From contig JAKFYH010000032.1 of NCBI GenBank assembly GCA_021730945.1, positions 1 to 64,000 of the forward strand: a stretch of DNA of 64,000 nt, read 5' to 3'. This document shows, in pieces, positions 1-8,275 of the stretch (within the stretch, counting starts at the first letter, position 1; each line of letters begins with the position of its first letter). The translations under genes were made by a program, and so were the position numbers. The stretch is from Acidobacteriota bacterium. Lineage in GTDB: Bacteria > Acidobacteriota > Vicinamibacteria > Vicinamibacterales > UBA2999. The notes under the pieces were generated by a model that saw only the letters and a list, made by a program, of their open reading frames with translations, was not told the origin of the DNA and did no database searches.

Positions 1-854
1 GGGTTGGGGAGGCCCGCGACGCCGGGGCCCTGCGTCTTCTTCCACGCGTCGTAGCGCAGGCGCAGCGTCTTCACCGGGTTCAGGTTCTCGCCTGGCTTGA
101 TCTGGTTGGGGCCCTTGTCGGCGCCGGGCTGCGACGCGGTGAGGTACATCGCATACGTGCCGTTGTTATGCGAGTCGCCGCTGGTGTCCTTGGGATCAGA
201 CGCCAGGATGTAGGCGACATGCGAGGTGCGGCCGTCGCACGGGATCGCCGGCGCGGTGCCATCGGTGGGCCACGGCGGACAGACGCAGCGGCTGTCGCCG
301 CCGGAACCGTCGGCTGCCTCCATGGCCGCCATCACGCGGTCGGTGATCGAGCCGGAGCTGCGGATGAAGGCCTGCACGGCGTTTGGCATCACCTGCCCGG
401 GCCGCAGGATGTTGCCCTGGATGGAATAGAAGATTTGCGTGCCCGGCACCTGGCCCTGGATGTCCTGCGACACATAGCCGTTGCCAAGACCCGAGTGGCC
501 GGCGCTGCGGCCCTGCAGATCGAGAATGCCAAACTGGCGGCTCTGGTAGGCCGGGTCGGCGCTCAGCATCTCAATGATGCGCTTGGGGTCGGTGCCCTTC
601 TGCAGCTCTTCGAACACCAGCATCTGGTTCTTGTGCGTGCCATCGACGCCGGCCTGGCAGGCGGCCACGCCTTTGCCCGGGACGACCACGGCCTGCACGC
701 CCATCAGGAACTGGTCGTCGCGGTCAACGCAGGTGGCCGAGGCAATGACGACGCGGCCCGAGGCACGGTCGACGGCGATCACCGACCAGGTGGCGAAGGC
801 CGATGAGGGCAGAAGCAGCAGGGCGATCAGCGAGAACAGCAACATTCGACGCAT
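1..854 (-). CDS. DUF1028 family protein, secreted (partial, 3' end off window)
   Basis: Reading back from an ATG at 854 gives a signal peptide (MRRMLLFSLIALLLLPSSAFA) followed directly by TWSVIAVDRASGRVVIASAT, the usual opening of DUF1028 proteins. The family is related by fold to Ntn hydrolases; no substrate is firmly established. The frame stays open to position 1, so about 284 residues are seen and the C-terminus is missing. Predicted cleavage after AFA would leave Thr as the first mature residue, which fits an N-terminal nucleophile (inference). Further on are two close cysteines (RCVCPPW) and a long polar tail. The gene is divergent from the heme/copper monooxygenase at 934. A second DUF1028 gene lies at 11018. 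Confidence 0.75.
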   Translation of the reverse strand, partial: MRRMLLFSLIALLLLPSSAFATWSVIAVDRASGRVVIASATCVDRDDQFLMGVQAVVVPGKGVAACQAGVDGTHKNQMLVFEELQKGTDPKRIIEMLSADPAYQSRQFGILDLQGRSAGHSGLGNGYVSQDIQGQVPGTQIFYSIQGNILRPGQVMPNAVQAFIRSSGSITDRVMAAMEAADGSGGDSRCVCPPWPTDGTAPAIPCDGRTSHVAYILASDPKDTSGDSHNNGTYAMYLTASQPGADKGPNQIKPGENLNPVKTLRLRYDAWKKTQGPGVAGLPN

Positions 855-870
855 GAGGAATCCTTTCAAC

Positions 871-910
871 GGTGTCTGACACCCGGTCAAGGCTGAGGCT
901 GTCAGACACT
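871..910. repeat. GGTGTCTGACACC palindrome with a second inverted half-copy
   Basis: GGTGTCTGACACC at 871-883 is itself palindromic. GTGTCTGAC (872-880) can also pair with GTCAGACAC (901-909) across a 20-nt loop. The same core occurs twice in inverted orientation at 29671-29747. It lies between two divergent genes, just upstream of a TATACT box. Confidence 0.6.
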
Positions 911-911
911 A

Positions 912-917
912 TATACT
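912..917 (+). promoter_or_regulatory. Candidate -10 box TATACT
   Basis: TATACT lies 16 bases before the ATG at 934 and next to the palindromic repeat. A GGGAGGA ribosome site (924-930) sits between it and the start. No convincing -35 is visible, because the repeat occupies that place. Confidence 0.35.
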
Positions 918-933
918 TCCGCCGGGAGGAGCT

Positions 934-2154
934 ATGGGAATCGCGCGCATCGGCGTAATCGCGGCGGCGGTGTTGGCGTGGGTGCCGGTGGCGTCGGCGC
1001 AAAATGTCCCGACGTTTACCCGGGACGTGGCGCCGATCTTCTACTCCAAGTGTGTCGAGTGCCATCGGCCGACGATGTTCGCGCCGATGTCGCTCGTGAC
1101 CTTCGACCAAGCGCGGCCGTGGGCCCGCTCGATTCGGCAACGCGTGGCCGCCCGCACCATGCCGCCCTGGGGCGCCGATCCCGCGCACGGTGTGTTCAAG
1201 AACGATCCGCGGCTGTCCGACAGGGAAGTCGAGACGATCCTGGCCTGGGTCGATGCCGGCGCGCCCAGGGGCAACGCCGCCGACCTGCCAGCGGCGCCGG
1301 TGTTTGCCGAGGGCTGGAGCATCGGCCAGCCCGACGTGGTCTTCACGATGACGGAAGACTATGCGATTCCCGCGACCGGGGTGGTCGGGTATCAGTACCT
1401 GCGCCTGCCGACCAACATCACCGAAGACAAGTGGATCCAGGCCATCGAGATCAAGCCGCAGGCGCGCGCGCACGTGCACCACGTGCTGGCCTACACGCAG
1501 CCGACCGGCTCGCCGCTGAACCAGAATGGCGCGCTCGGACCGGGCAGCATCGGCGGGGTCACACCCAACAAGCCGGGCGTGGTGTTCGAGCCGGGTGTCG
1601 GCCGGTTACTGGCCGCCAACTCCGACATCGTGCTGCAGATGCACTACACGACTAACGGCGAGGCAACCACCGATCGCACGCAGGTGGGCATCGTGTTCGC
1701 CAAGGCGCCGCCACGGCTGCAGCAGCGCGGCGGCAGCATCATTCAGCCGCGGTTTGTGATTCCCGCCGGGGCGCCGGCGCACGAAGTGCGCGGGTCGCGG
1801 GTGCTGGCCGCCGACACCCTGATCACCTCGTTCACGCCGCACATGCATGTGCGCGGCAAGAGCATGATCTACATCGCCACGTTCCCGGACGGCACCAAAG
1901 AGACGCTGTTGTCGGTGCCCAACTACGACTTCAATTGGCAGATTAGTTACGAGCTGGCCAAACCGCGGCTGTTTCCGAAGGGCACCCAGATCGAAGTGAT
2001 CGCCCACTTCGACAATTCACCAGCGAACAGGTTCAACCCCGATTCCACCAAGGACGTCCGCTGGGGCGATCAGACGTGGGAAGAGATGATGATCGGTTTC
2101 TGGGGCACCGTCGTCGAGCGCACGCCGGCCCCGTCGCAGCAGAATCGCCACTAA
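934..2154 (+). CDS. Heme c / type II copper monooxygenase fusion (PHM/DBH-like)
   Basis: 406 residues with a signal peptide (cleavage near VASAQ). A c-type heme site CVECH (C40, C43, H44) is followed by the family's MPPWG motif (76-80). The C-terminal part looks like the two-domain copper type II, ascorbate-dependent monooxygenase fold. The pair H182-H183 and H237 (LQMHY) match the CuH ligands, H303-x-H305 (PHMHVRGKS) and a Met in the WEEMM motif (385) the CuM ligands of peptidylglycine/dopamine hydroxylases. Such enzymes hydroxylate C-H bonds with O2; the heme could deliver electrons in place of ascorbate (inference). GGGAGGA precedes the start. The next gene begins 3 bases after the stop, so they are probably co-transcribed. 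A paralogue lies at 33603. The substrate is unknown. Confidence 0.75.
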   Translation: MGIARIGVIAAAVLAWVPVASAQNVPTFTRDVAPIFYSKCVECHRPTMFAPMSLVTFDQARPWARSIRQRVAARTMPPWGADPAHGVFKNDPRLSDREVETILAWVDAGAPRGNAADLPAAPVFAEGWSIGQPDVVFTMTEDYAIPATGVVGYQYLRLPTNITEDKWIQAIEIKPQARAHVHHVLAYTQPTGSPLNQNGALGPGSIGGVTPNKPGVVFEPGVGRLLAANSDIVLQMHYTTNGEATTDRTQVGIVFAKAPPRLQQRGGSIIQPRFVIPAGAPAHEVRGSRVLAADTLITSFTPHMHVRGKSMIYIATFPDGTKETLLSVPNYDFNWQISYELAKPRLFPKGTQIEVIAHFDNSPANRFNPDSTKDVRWGDQTWEEMMIGFWGTVVERTPAPSQQNRH

Positions 2155-2157
2155 CGC

Positions 2158-3492
2158 ATGATTTCACGCCGTTCGTTCCTGTCCCTGGCCGGCGCTTCGG
2201 CGCTGGCCTTTCCCGCCACTGCCTGGGCCCGTCAAGCGCCGCGTTCCGCCGTGAATGCGGCCCGCCTGCGCAACCGCCTTGAGCGCCTGAGTACGCACGG
2301 CCGGCCGCCCGGCGGCACCTTCGCTGACGGCGTCACGCGGGTGGCCTATTCGGTGGCCGACCTCACGGCGCGGGCCTTCATGATCGACGAGATCAAGTCG
2401 GCCGACATCGTGCCGCGCATTGATGCCGCCGGCAACATCTTCGCCCGCTACGGCGGGCAGCCGGACCAGCCCGCCATCCTGTTCGGGTCGCACATCGACT
2501 CGGTGCCGGGCGGCGGCAACTTCGACGGCGATCTGGGTACCTTCGCGGCGCTCGAGGTGATCCAGGCGGTGCAGGCCGCGAAGATCCAGACCCGGCACCC
2601 GCTCGAGATGGTGTTGTGGGCGCACGAGGAGAGTACGGCGTTTGGCATCGGCACGGCCGCCAGCCGCATCGTGGCCGGCGACCTGAAGGCCGGCGACATG
2701 GACCGGGTGTGGAACGGCATGACCCGCGGCAACGCCATCCGGCGCATTGCCGGCAATCCCGACCAGATTGAGACAGCGGTCCGCGGCAAGGGGGCCTGGC
2801 ATTCGTACCTCGAGCTGCACATCGAGCAGGGCGGCACGCTCGACCGCGCCGGCACGCCGATCGGCATCGTTGAGGGCATCGTCGGCATCCATCGCTACGA
2901 CGTGGTGATCGAGGGCATGGCCAACCATGCCGGCACCACGCCGATGGGTGAGCGCCAGGATGCGCTGGTGGCGGCGTCGGCGTTGACGCTGGCGGTGCGC
3001 GACCTGGCCCGGGCGCGGCAGGGACAGCAGGTCGGCACGGTGGGCCGGTTGTCGGTCGAGCCCAATTCGCCCAATGTCATTCCGGGCCGCGCGATGCTGA
3101 GCGTGGAATTTCGTGACTTGTCGGAAGCGGTGCTGCGGGAACTGGGCGAGGCGCTGCGCGCGCGCGCGGCCGCGATTGCCGGTGAGACGCGCACGGCGAT
3201 CACGCTGGAGCTGGCGACGACCAATCCGCCGGCGCCGGCGCATAGCGGCGTGCAGGAGGCGATTGGGCAGGCGGCCCAGGCCATCGGCCTGCCGTCACGC
3301 AAGCTGCCGAGTGGCGCCGGCCATGATGCCCAGATGATCGCGGCCTTGTGCCCGATGGGCATGATCTTCGTGCCGAGCGTGGGCGGCATCAGCCACTCGC
3401 CGCGTGAGCTGACCAGCTGGGACGACTGCGCGCGTGGCGCCAACACCCTGCTCGGCGCAGTGCTGGCCATCGACGGCCGCGGCTCTGTGTAG
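2158..3492 (+). CDS. Tat-exported M20 family amidohydrolase (N-carbamoyl amino acid / allantoate hydrolase type)
   Basis: 444 residues. The N-terminus SRRSFLSLAGASALAF is a twin-arginine signal, so the enzyme is exported folded with its metals. Dinuclear zinc ligands of the hydantoinase/carbamoylase branch of M20 are present: H112 (GSHIDSVPGGG), D123 (FDGD), the HEE at 156-158, H221 (ELHIEQGG) and H413 (GISHSPRE). The dimerisation segment ANHAGTTPMGERQDAL is also present. Family members hydrolyse N-carbamoyl amino acids, allantoate or ureidoglycolate; the sequence does not decide which. It follows the copper monooxygenase by 3 bases, and a hairpin with a short T run lies downstream. Cytoplasmic localisation is usual for this family, so the Tat signal is notable. 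Confidence 0.85.
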   Translation: MISRRSFLSLAGASALAFPATAWARQAPRSAVNAARLRNRLERLSTHGRPPGGTFADGVTRVAYSVADLTARAFMIDEIKSADIVPRIDAAGNIFARYGGQPDQPAILFGSHIDSVPGGGNFDGDLGTFAALEVIQAVQAAKIQTRHPLEMVLWAHEESTAFGIGTAASRIVAGDLKAGDMDRVWNGMTRGNAIRRIAGNPDQIETAVRGKGAWHSYLELHIEQGGTLDRAGTPIGIVEGIVGIHRYDVVIEGMANHAGTTPMGERQDALVAASALTLAVRDLARARQGQQVGTVGRLSVEPNSPNVIPGRAMLSVEFRDLSEAVLRELGEALRARAAAIAGETRTAITLELATTNPPAPAHSGVQEAIGQAAQAIGLPSRKLPSGAGHDAQMIAALCPMGMIFVPSVGGISHSPRELTSWDDCARGANTLLGAVLAIDGRGSV

Positions 3493-3513
3493 GGCCGCCG
3501 ATTAGAGTTCGCG

Positions 3514-3535
3514 CAGCCGCAGTTCGCGGCTGTTT
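3514..3535 (+). terminator. Candidate hairpin terminator
   Basis: Perfect 7-bp stem CAGCCGC / GCGGCTG with an AGTTC loop, followed by TTT, 22 bases after the stop of the M20 gene. Confidence 0.5.
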
Positions 3536-3608
3536 GACGTTTGAATCTGCGGCCCGTCGGTCGGCCTGTAGTACCCTGAGATTTCCCTTTTCCAGGATTT
3601 GTCACGCA

Positions 3609-5861
3609 ATGTACCCGACTCGACTTGTTCTCTTGTCCTTTGTGTTCCTGGCGTTCTGCGGTGTGCACGAGGCCGCTGCGCAATCGGCGGCGCCCGCCGG
3701 CGCGCCACTGGCCGCGGCCCTGTCGACCACCGCGACACGGGCCGTCGAAGCGCCGATCATCGACGGCGACGTGTTGGGGGATCCGGCGTGGCAGGCGGCG
3801 ACGCCGATTACCGGTTTCTGGCAGGAGCAGCCCAACGAGGGGCAGCCGGCGTCCGAGCGCACCGAGGTGCGCGTCATCTACACCGCCGACACCCTTTATG
3901 TCGGCGTCATGCTGTTTGACTCCGACCCAAGCGGCATCATTATTTCCGATGCGCGCCGTGACGCGCCACTGGACGACACCGACAGTTTCTCGATGATTGT
4001 CGATACCTATCGCGACCGCCAGAACGGATTCGTGTTCGGCACCAACCCGGCCGGCATCGAGTACGACGGCCAGGTGACCAACGAGGGGCAGGGCGGCGGC
4101 GGCCTCGGCTTCGGCCAGATGCAGTCGGGCGGCTCCGGCGCCGGCTTCAACATCAACTGGGATGGCGCCTGGACGGTGCGCACCCGGATCACCGAGCAGG
4201 GATGGGCGGCAGAGTTCGCGATTCCCTTCCGCACGCTGCGGTATCCGGCGGCGGCGACGCAGACCTGGGGCGTGAACTTTCAGCGCAACATCCGCCGCAA
4301 GAACGAACGCGCTTTCTGGGCGCCTATTCCCCGGCAGTTCAACCTGTATCGGCTGTCGCTGGCCGGTACTATGGTCGGCGTTCAGACGCCGGCGTTGCGC
4401 AACCTGCGCATCACGCCTTATGCCCTCGGCAACGCGCTGGAGTCCGGCGAGCGGCCGGTTGATGCCTCGCTGCTGGGCGAGGTCGGCGGCGACTTGAAAT
4501 ACAGCCTGACGCCCAGCCTCACCCTCGACGCGACGGTGAATACCGACTTCGCGCAGGTCGAGGTCGACGACCAACAGGTCAACCTGGATCGGTTCAACCT
4601 GTTCTTTCCCGAGAAGCGGCCGTTCTTTCTCGAGAATGCCGGCTTCTTCAGCGTCGGCAATCCTGGCGAAGTGGACTTGTTCTTCAGCCGCCGCATCGGC
4701 ATTGGCGCCGGCGGCGAGTCGATTCCGATCCTCGGCGGCGGCCGCGTGTCGGGCAAGGCCGGCCGCTTCAACGTCGGCGTGCTGAACATGCAGACCGACG
4801 ACTACCAGAACACGGTGGCCGGCACCAACTTCAGCGTGGCCCGGGTCAGCCGCGATCTGCCGAACCGGTCGTCGATTGGCGCGATCTTCACCAATCGCCA
4901 GGCCGTGGGCGACCTGGCCGGCGATGCCGCGGCCGCGCGCACCTACGGCGTGGACGGCAAGTGGGGCCTGGGGCCGACCAGCATGCTCACCGGCTTTCTC
5001 GCCAAGACCGATACCGAGGGTGTCAGCGAGGGCGACTACGCCTTCAACCTGCGATCGCAGACCAATCGTCCGCAGTGGGACCTGAACCTCGGCTACCAGG
5101 AGGTCGGCGCGGGCTTTAATCCCCAGACCGGCTTCCTGAGCCGCAAGGGCTACCGCAAACCCGACGCGATGCTGATGACGCGGTTCCGGCCGAAGGACTT
5201 CATCGGCATCCAGGAACTGCGGCCGCACGCGACCTTCCGCGGATTCTGGGGCCTCGACGACTTCCAGGAGACCGGTTTCCTGCATCTCGACAATCACTGG
5301 CAGTTCCGCGACAGCACCGAGATCCACACCGGCATGAACCTCACCCGCGAGGGCGTCCGGACGCCGTTTGAGATCTTTCCCGGCGTCTTCGTGCCGCCCG
5401 GCACCTACGATCATGCCGAGGCGCAATTGGTGGGCATGAGCAACCAGGGTGCGCCGTTCAGCGTGCAGATGCGGGTCACCGCCGGTGGCTTCTTCGGAGG
5501 CGACCGCCTGTCGCTCAATCCGACCGTCAAGATGCGGGCCGGCGACGCGCTGACCGCGGAGGTCACCTATCAGCGTAACGACGTCAAGCTGCCGTGGGGC
5601 GACTTCGTCACCAACCTGGTTCGCACCCGCGTCTCGTACTCGTTCTCGTCGCGCGTGTTCACCCAGGCACTGATTCAGTACAACGACCGCGCCGACTTGT
5701 GGTCGATGAACTTCCGCTTCGGCTGGCTGCAGGCGGCCAATACCGGCCTCTTTGTGGTCTACACCGACACCCGCGGCCTCTATGATCTGTTCGACCGGCC
5801 CGAACGCACCGATCGCTCGTTGATCGTCAAGTACTCCTACATGTTCGACCTGTTCCGGTAG
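3609..5861 (+). CDS. DUF5916 outer-membrane protein with N-terminal CBM9-like domain
   Basis: 750 residues from the ATG at 3609. That start is preferred over an in-frame one 75 bases upstream because it begins a clean signal peptide (MYPTRLVLLSFVFLAFCG ending near AAAQ). A family-9 carbohydrate-binding-like beta-sandwich follows (roughly 50-240: IDGDVLGDPAWQ, RTEVRVIYTADTLYVGV). Then comes the DUF5916 region with NTDFAQVEVDDQQVNLDRFN and FFPEKRPFFLE, and a long C-terminal run of amphipathic strands ending FDLFR, as expected for an outer-membrane barrel. The family is common in Acidobacteriota and Bacteroidota and has no firm function; glycan or peptide uptake is a guess. Paralogues lie at 54620 and 56911. 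It stands alone, after a hairpin. Confidence 0.75.
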   Translation: MYPTRLVLLSFVFLAFCGVHEAAAQSAAPAGAPLAAALSTTATRAVEAPIIDGDVLGDPAWQAATPITGFWQEQPNEGQPASERTEVRVIYTADTLYVGVMLFDSDPSGIIISDARRDAPLDDTDSFSMIVDTYRDRQNGFVFGTNPAGIEYDGQVTNEGQGGGGLGFGQMQSGGSGAGFNINWDGAWTVRTRITEQGWAAEFAIPFRTLRYPAAATQTWGVNFQRNIRRKNERAFWAPIPRQFNLYRLSLAGTMVGVQTPALRNLRITPYALGNALESGERPVDASLLGEVGGDLKYSLTPSLTLDATVNTDFAQVEVDDQQVNLDRFNLFFPEKRPFFLENAGFFSVGNPGEVDLFFSRRIGIGAGGESIPILGGGRVSGKAGRFNVGVLNMQTDDYQNTVAGTNFSVARVSRDLPNRSSIGAIFTNRQAVGDLAGDAAAARTYGVDGKWGLGPTSMLTGFLAKTDTEGVSEGDYAFNLRSQTNRPQWDLNLGYQEVGAGFNPQTGFLSRKGYRKPDAMLMTRFRPKDFIGIQELRPHATFRGFWGLDDFQETGFLHLDNHWQFRDSTEIHTGMNLTREGVRTPFEIFPGVFVPPGTYDHAEAQLVGMSNQGAPFSVQMRVTAGGFFGGDRLSLNPTVKMRAGDALTAEVTYQRNDVKLPWGDFVTNLVRTRVSYSFSSRVFTQALIQYNDRADLWSMNFRFGWLQAANTGLFVVYTDTRGLYDLFDRPERTDRSLIVKYSYMFDLFR

Positions 5862-5882
5862 GCCGCGGCCGGCCCGCCGGCT

Positions 5883-7529
5883 ATGCCTATAATGTCCGGG
5901 TTGCCGGGCCCGCGCTTTTTCCGCCCTCTCTCCAGGGCCATCACGCGTCCCTTGTCGGTCCTCGCCCTGGTGGCGTGGGCCGTCACCATGGGCGTGATGG
6001 TCGATCGCACATACCTCCAGGCTTCACCGACCAACCTGGCCACTGACCTGGCCCGCTACGGCACCACCGCGCAGTGGCGCGGCGTCTATTACCGCGGCGA
6101 AAAGGTGGGCTTCACCGTCAGCCAGGTCGAGCGCACCGACGAGGGCTTCGAGCTGCTCGAGGATGGCCGCCTGCAGTTCTCGCTGCTGGGCGCCACCACC
6201 GCGGCCGTCCTGCGCACGTCGGCCCGTGTCGATCAGACCTTTACCCTCAAGAGTTTCGAGTTCTCGCTCGACCCGGGAACCGGCCCGCTCACCGTCCGCG
6301 GCCGGCTCGACGGCCTGCGCCTGTCGCTCGAGATCGTCAGCGCCACCGGCACCCGGTCGGAAACGCGCGAGCTCGACGAGCCGCCGGCGCTGATGCTCAG
6401 CCTCGGGCGCCGCCTCGCCAGCGAGGGCCTGGCCGCCGGCACGCGCCGCGAGTGGATGGTGTTCGACCCGGCGACCATGAAGAACGCGCCGGTGCAACTG
6501 GCGATCGGCAACCGCGAGGTGGTGGCCGCCGGCGGCCGCCCGATTCCGGCCTTTCGCGTCGACATGACCTTCTCGGGCCTGACCACCACGGCGTGGATCA
6601 CCGACACCGGCGAGATCGTGCGCGAAGAGAGCCCGATGGGCCTGATCTCGGTGCGCGAGACGCAGGAACAGGCGACGGTGCTCGCCGTCTCGGGGACGAT
6701 GCAGGCCGACATGCTGACGGCGTCGGCCGTAGTGCCGAACATGAGCCCGCGCACGCACATCACCGAGCCGCGCGATGTGACGCGGCTACGAATGCGGGTG
6801 GACGACGCCGATTTGTCGAACCCGGACCTGCAGGGCGTGGGGCAGTCGGTGACCGGCAACGTGATCGAATTGGTGGACGCGCGGACCCTGACCGCTGGTC
6901 CGGCCGATCCCGACCTGGCGCGCTACCTGCGGGCGGAGGCGTTCATTGAAAGCGATGCGCCTGAGATCCGCGCCGAGGCTGAGAAAATGGTGCGCGGCAT
7001 CACCGGCACGCGCGCACGGGCCGAACGGCTGACCCGCGAGGTCAATCAGCTGATCGAGAAGAAGCCCACGGTCAGCCTGCCATCAGCGCTGGAAGTGCTG
7101 CGCACGAAGGTGGGCGACTGCAACGAGCACACGGTACTGTACGTGGCGCTGGCGCGCGCGTTGGGCATCCCGGCGCGCATCAACGTCGGCCTCGTCTACG
7201 TGCGTGGCGCCTTTTACTATCACGCCTGGCCCGAAGTCTACGTCGACGAGGGCAACGGCCGCGGCCTGTGGTTGCCGGTCGATCCCACCTTCAACCAGTT
7301 TCCCGCCGACGCCACCCACGTGCGACTGGCGAGAGGCGGCCTGGAACAGCAGACCGCGATCCTGCCGCTCGTGGGCCGCGTCAAGATGACGGTCCTGCAA
7401 GTGGACGTGACGCCGGGGTCAACGCCGATTCTGGTCGGCCGGCAGGCGACCGACGCGCGCGCGCTCGACATTCCCATTCCCCGGCGCCAGACCTGCGGCT
7501 GCTGGGTGCCGTGTCCAGGTAACCGATGA
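5883..7529 (+). CDS. Membrane-anchored transglutaminase-like protease/ligase domain protein
   Basis: 548 residues from the first ATG; the real start may be further in (see the TATAAT box at 5888). One hydrophobic segment (SVLALVAWAVTMGVMV, about residues 25-40) anchors or exports the protein. The C-terminal transglutaminase-core domain has the catalytic triad C413 (GDCNEHT), H447 (HAWPEVY) and D467 (PVDPT). The middle (60-320) is a beta-rich region with no recognised family. Bacterial members act as cysteine peptidases or cross-linking enzymes. The stop overlaps the start of the ABC ATPase by four bases (ATGA), so it probably belongs to one operon with the exporter at 7526-9984. Confidence 0.7.
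   Translation: MPIMSGLPGPRFFRPLSRAITRPLSVLALVAWAVTMGVMVDRTYLQASPTNLATDLARYGTTAQWRGVYYRGEKVGFTVSQVERTDEGFELLEDGRLQFSLLGATTAAVLRTSARVDQTFTLKSFEFSLDPGTGPLTVRGRLDGLRLSLEIVSATGTRSETRELDEPPALMLSLGRRLASEGLAAGTRREWMVFDPATMKNAPVQLAIGNREVVAAGGRPIPAFRVDMTFSGLTTTAWITDTGEIVREESPMGLISVRETQEQATVLAVSGTMQADMLTASAVVPNMSPRTHITEPRDVTRLRMRVDDADLSNPDLQGVGQSVTGNVIELVDARTLTAGPADPDLARYLRAEAFIESDAPEIRAEAEKMVRGITGTRARAERLTREVNQLIEKKPTVSLPSALEVLRTKVGDCNEHTVLYVALARALGIPARINVGLVYVRGAFYYHAWPEVYVDEGNGRGLWLPVDPTFNQFPADATHVRLARGGLEQQTAILPLVGRVKMTVLQVDVTPGSTPILVGRQATDARALDIPIPRRQTCGCWVPCPGNR
5888..5893 (+). promoter_or_regulatory. Consensus -10 box TATAAT overlapping the proposed start region
   Basis: A perfect TATAAT lies at 5888-5893, inside the first codons of the longest reading frame. 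If it is the real -10, transcription begins near 5900 and translation must start later, for example at the TTG at 5901 or 5952. Confidence 0.35.
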
Positions 7530-8275
7530 TTGCGGTCGAGAAACTCGTCAAGCGTTTCGGCAAGTTCACCGCGGTCGACGGAGTGTCGATCACCGTCGAG
7601 CCGGGCCAGATTCACGGCTTCCTGGGTCCCAATGGCGCCGGCAAGACCACCAGCATCCGCATGATTGCCGGGCTACTCAAGCCCGACAGCGGCCGCATTG
7701 TCGTCAACGGTCACGACCTGGCGCGCGAGCCCGAGGCGGCCAAGGCGGCGCTCGGCTTCATTCCCGATCGGCCGTTCATCTACGACAAGCTCACCGCCGG
7801 CGAGTTCCTGCGTTTTCATGGCGGGCTCTACGGCATGGACGGTGGCGACACCGACATTCGCATCGCCGAGATGCTCGAGATTTTCGAACTGGGCCGATGG
7901 CAGCACGAGCTGGTCGAGAGCTTCTCGCACGGCATGAAGCAGCGCCTGGTGATGAGCGCGGCGTTTCTGCATCGGCCCAAGGCGGTGCTGGTGGACGAGC
8001 CGATGGTCGGCCTCGACCCGCGTGGCGCCCGGCTAATCAAGGACATCTTCCGGCTGATGGCCTCGCGCGGCGTGGCCATCCTCATGAGCACGCACACCTT
8101 GGAGGTGGCACAGGAGATGTGCGACCTGATCAGCATCATCCTCAAGGGCCAGATCATCGCGCACGGTACCGTCGCCGACGTGCGAGCCATGTCCGGCACG
8201 CCCGATGAAGAGCTGACACCGGTATTCCTCAAGCTCACCGGTGGCGGCGGCCTGCAGGAGATCGACGAGATCTGA
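7526..8275 (+). CDS. ABC transporter ATP-binding protein
   Basis: 249 residues, the normal length for a single ABC ATPase. Walker A is GPNGAGKTT (34-42), the signature is FSHGMKQ (134-140, a variant of LSGGQ common in ABC-2/exporter ATPases), Walker B is AVLVDEP (154-160) and the switch region STH follows. The subunit energises the membrane protein encoded next; the start of that gene overlaps this stop by one base (TGATG). The transported substrate is unknown. The upstream transglutaminase-like gene overlaps the start by four bases. Confidence 0.9.
   Translation: MIAVEKLVKRFGKFTAVDGVSITVEPGQIHGFLGPNGAGKTTSIRMIAGLLKPDSGRIVVNGHDLAREPEAAKAALGFIPDRPFIYDKLTAGEFLRFHGGLYGMDGGDTDIRIAEMLEIFELGRWQHELVESFSHGMKQRLVMSAAFLHRPKAVLVDEPMVGLDPRGARLIKDIFRLMASRGVAILMSTHTLEVAQEMCDLISIILKGQIIAHGTVADVRAMSGTPDEELTPVFLKLTGGGGLQEIDEI

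Noticed and set aside
2895-5426. Long minus-strand open frame (843 codons)
   Set aside because: It is the antisense of the M20 and DUF5916 genes, Arg/Ala/Gly biased, with no recognisable domain; typical high-GC shadow frame.
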